Origin: an uncultured Clostridia bacterium
Lineage (GTDB): Bacteria > Bacillota_A > Clostridia > TANB77 > CAG-508
Assembly: GCA_947624725.1 (NCBI GenBank)
Contig: CANQLP010000001.1
Coordinates: 62,001-126,000 of the forward strand
DNA: 64,000 bases
Reading direction: 5' to 3'
This document shows positions 63,362-64,000 of the stretch, piece after piece. The notes under the pieces were generated by a model, which made no database searches, was not told the DNA's origin, and saw nothing but the letters and a program-made list of their open reading frames with translations. Each line of letters starts with the position of its first letter. Within the stretch, counting starts at the first letter, position 1. A program made the position numbers and the translations under genes.

Positions 63362-64000
63362 TTAATTTAATATTCCGAACAGATTTAAGAAAATCGTCTG
63401 ATAATATAGTATTATTTGTAACTACTGTACTTTTACCTATTTCTCTAAATCTTGGCACAATTTCTACTATAAATCTTTCTATATATTCTGAATCTATACT
63501 AATATTATTTAAGTTAATATTTATCATTTGTTTTTCTTCGGAGATTAATTCTGATATTGTTTGTTCTATAAGATTCTTTCTAGCTTCAAAATTATTTAAG
63601 TTCTCTCCGAGTCAAATGGGTATAATTTAATTCTATACTATTTTGCAAATCTTGGCTTGAATTTGTAAATTCAATATCTTGCATTGCAAGTCTTTTATAT
63701 TCCTTTTCTCCTACATCTTTTGCCTTTACAAATCCGAAATTTCCGTTCATAAGTTAAGACTTTAATCCAACCATTTTTCTCAGAATCTTCTACATAAATT
63801 ATTTCTTTATTTTCTTCTATTTTTTGAATTGTATGAGAAAATCCAGAGGTTTTCTCCTTAACAGATACTTTTTTTGTTGTCTTTACTGTCGCAAAATCAT
63901 TTAATAAAGAGGACATAATTGCAGAATTATCAGTTACATAACTTTCAATATTATATACCTTCTGTAATTCTGAAACTGGTATATAATACTTGTTATTTCC
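63362..64000 (-). CDS. SH3 and GH18-like protein, 5' end outside window, three CGG +1 sites
   Basis: Open at the window edge. The first part resembles a copper-amine-oxidase-N/SH3 module (IPVSELQKVYNIESYVTDNS, then VSVKEKTSGFSHTIQKIEEN and NGWIKVLTYEGNFGFVKAKD). The rest resembles the GH18 barrel of YaaH-like spore or wall hydrolases (ISELISEEKQMININLNNIS, SEYIERFIVEIVPRFREIGK), but with the catalytic DxxDxDxE motif not seen and a truncated end. Extra Cs are at 63745 (GAA-C-GGA), 63609 (ACT-C-GGA) and 63377 (GTT-C-GGA). The visible corrected part is 211 residues. It lies just upstream of mltG. Confidence 0.68.

Noticed and set aside
2413..63745. Explaining the extra Cs as sequencing or assembly errors
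   Set aside because: Errors do not know the reading frame. All 31 insertions lie directly before a Gly codon so that the zero-frame codon is CGG, on both strands and in genes of all kinds. Many identical strings (AAC GGA, ATC GGA, TTC GGA) occur in other frames with no insertion.
2413..63745. Treating the 19 broken genes as pseudogenes
   Set aside because: They include genes normally essential (guaA, glyS, aspS, murB, prfB), the remaining sequence is well conserved, and no second lesion type is present in them.
1..64000. tRNA gene that could explain the CGG decoding
   Set aside because: I saw no cloverleaf-like sequence or GTTC-rich T-loop with matching arms in any intergenic region, so the decoding factor must lie elsewhere in the genome.

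Overview
The window is chromosomal DNA of an AT-rich, spore-forming Gram-positive anaerobe, most likely an uncultured member of the Clostridia (Bacillota). The support is sequence-based: AGGAGG-type ribosome sites, many TTG starts, sporulation genes (sigK, yabP, yabQ, dipicolinate synthase subunit B), pta-ackA acetate metabolism, a LexA-type site at a yneA-like gene, and protein families typical of Clostridia. No tRNA or rRNA gene, CRISPR array or prophage was seen.

The dominant observation is a systematic one. Nineteen genes are each broken into two to four reading-frame segments by a single extra C placed directly before a glycine codon (GGA 22 times, GGT 7, GGC 2). At every one of the 31 sites the original frame reads the arginine codon CGG, and skipping the C restores a full-length, well-conserved protein. 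Affected genes include ones normally essential or highly conserved: guaA (3 sites), guaB, prfB (2), glyS, aspS, murB (3), typA (2), pnp, sigK, mltG and copA (2). I found no CGG used as arginine in any recognisable core gene here. In-frame CGG codons that would have to be arginine occur only in four small or foreign-looking ORFs. The simplest reading is that CGG is unassigned or poorly decoded, and that the ribosome shifts +1 (or a tRNA reads the quadruplet CGGN as Gly) wherever CGG appears. Genes with such sites are annotated below as single CDSs that span the shift.

Layout. 1-7.7 kb: membrane protein end, mgtE, copZ-copA, and a lipid operon (glycosyltransferase, acyltransferase, PAP2). 7.9-12.2 kb: an unknown gene, then a TetR regulator with two matching operators and a redox cassette (two flavodoxins, nitroreductase, monooxygenase, decarboxylase-cupin). 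12.3-14.5 kb: an AbiF-type abortive-infection gene with its upstream structured RNA, a peroxiredoxin and a Cys-rich membrane peptide. 14.6-18.5 kb: pta, ackA, guaB. 18.5-22.6 kb (minus strand): a RelA/SpoT-like protein, guaA and a DUF975 membrane protein. 22.7-32.9 kb: spoVFB, a LysM SOS protein, an interrupted radical SAM gene, XerC/D, a DUF1848 protein, a decayed type III toxin-antitoxin locus, a YtrA-type GntR/ABC operon, an Mbeg1-like hydrolase, and about 1 kb of non-coding AT-rich DNA. 33-41 kb: yihY, rho, divIC-yabQ-yabP, prfB, sigK, a GH25 lysozyme and a U32 peptidase. 41-52 kb: a membrane protein, O-methyltransferase, typA, plsC-cmk, a P-loop protein, two glycosyltransferases, pnp, rpsO. 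52.2-64 kb: murB, a small foreign-looking island, glyS, divergent secF/secD, an HD protein, greA, aspS, mltG and the end of a GH18/SH3-like protein.
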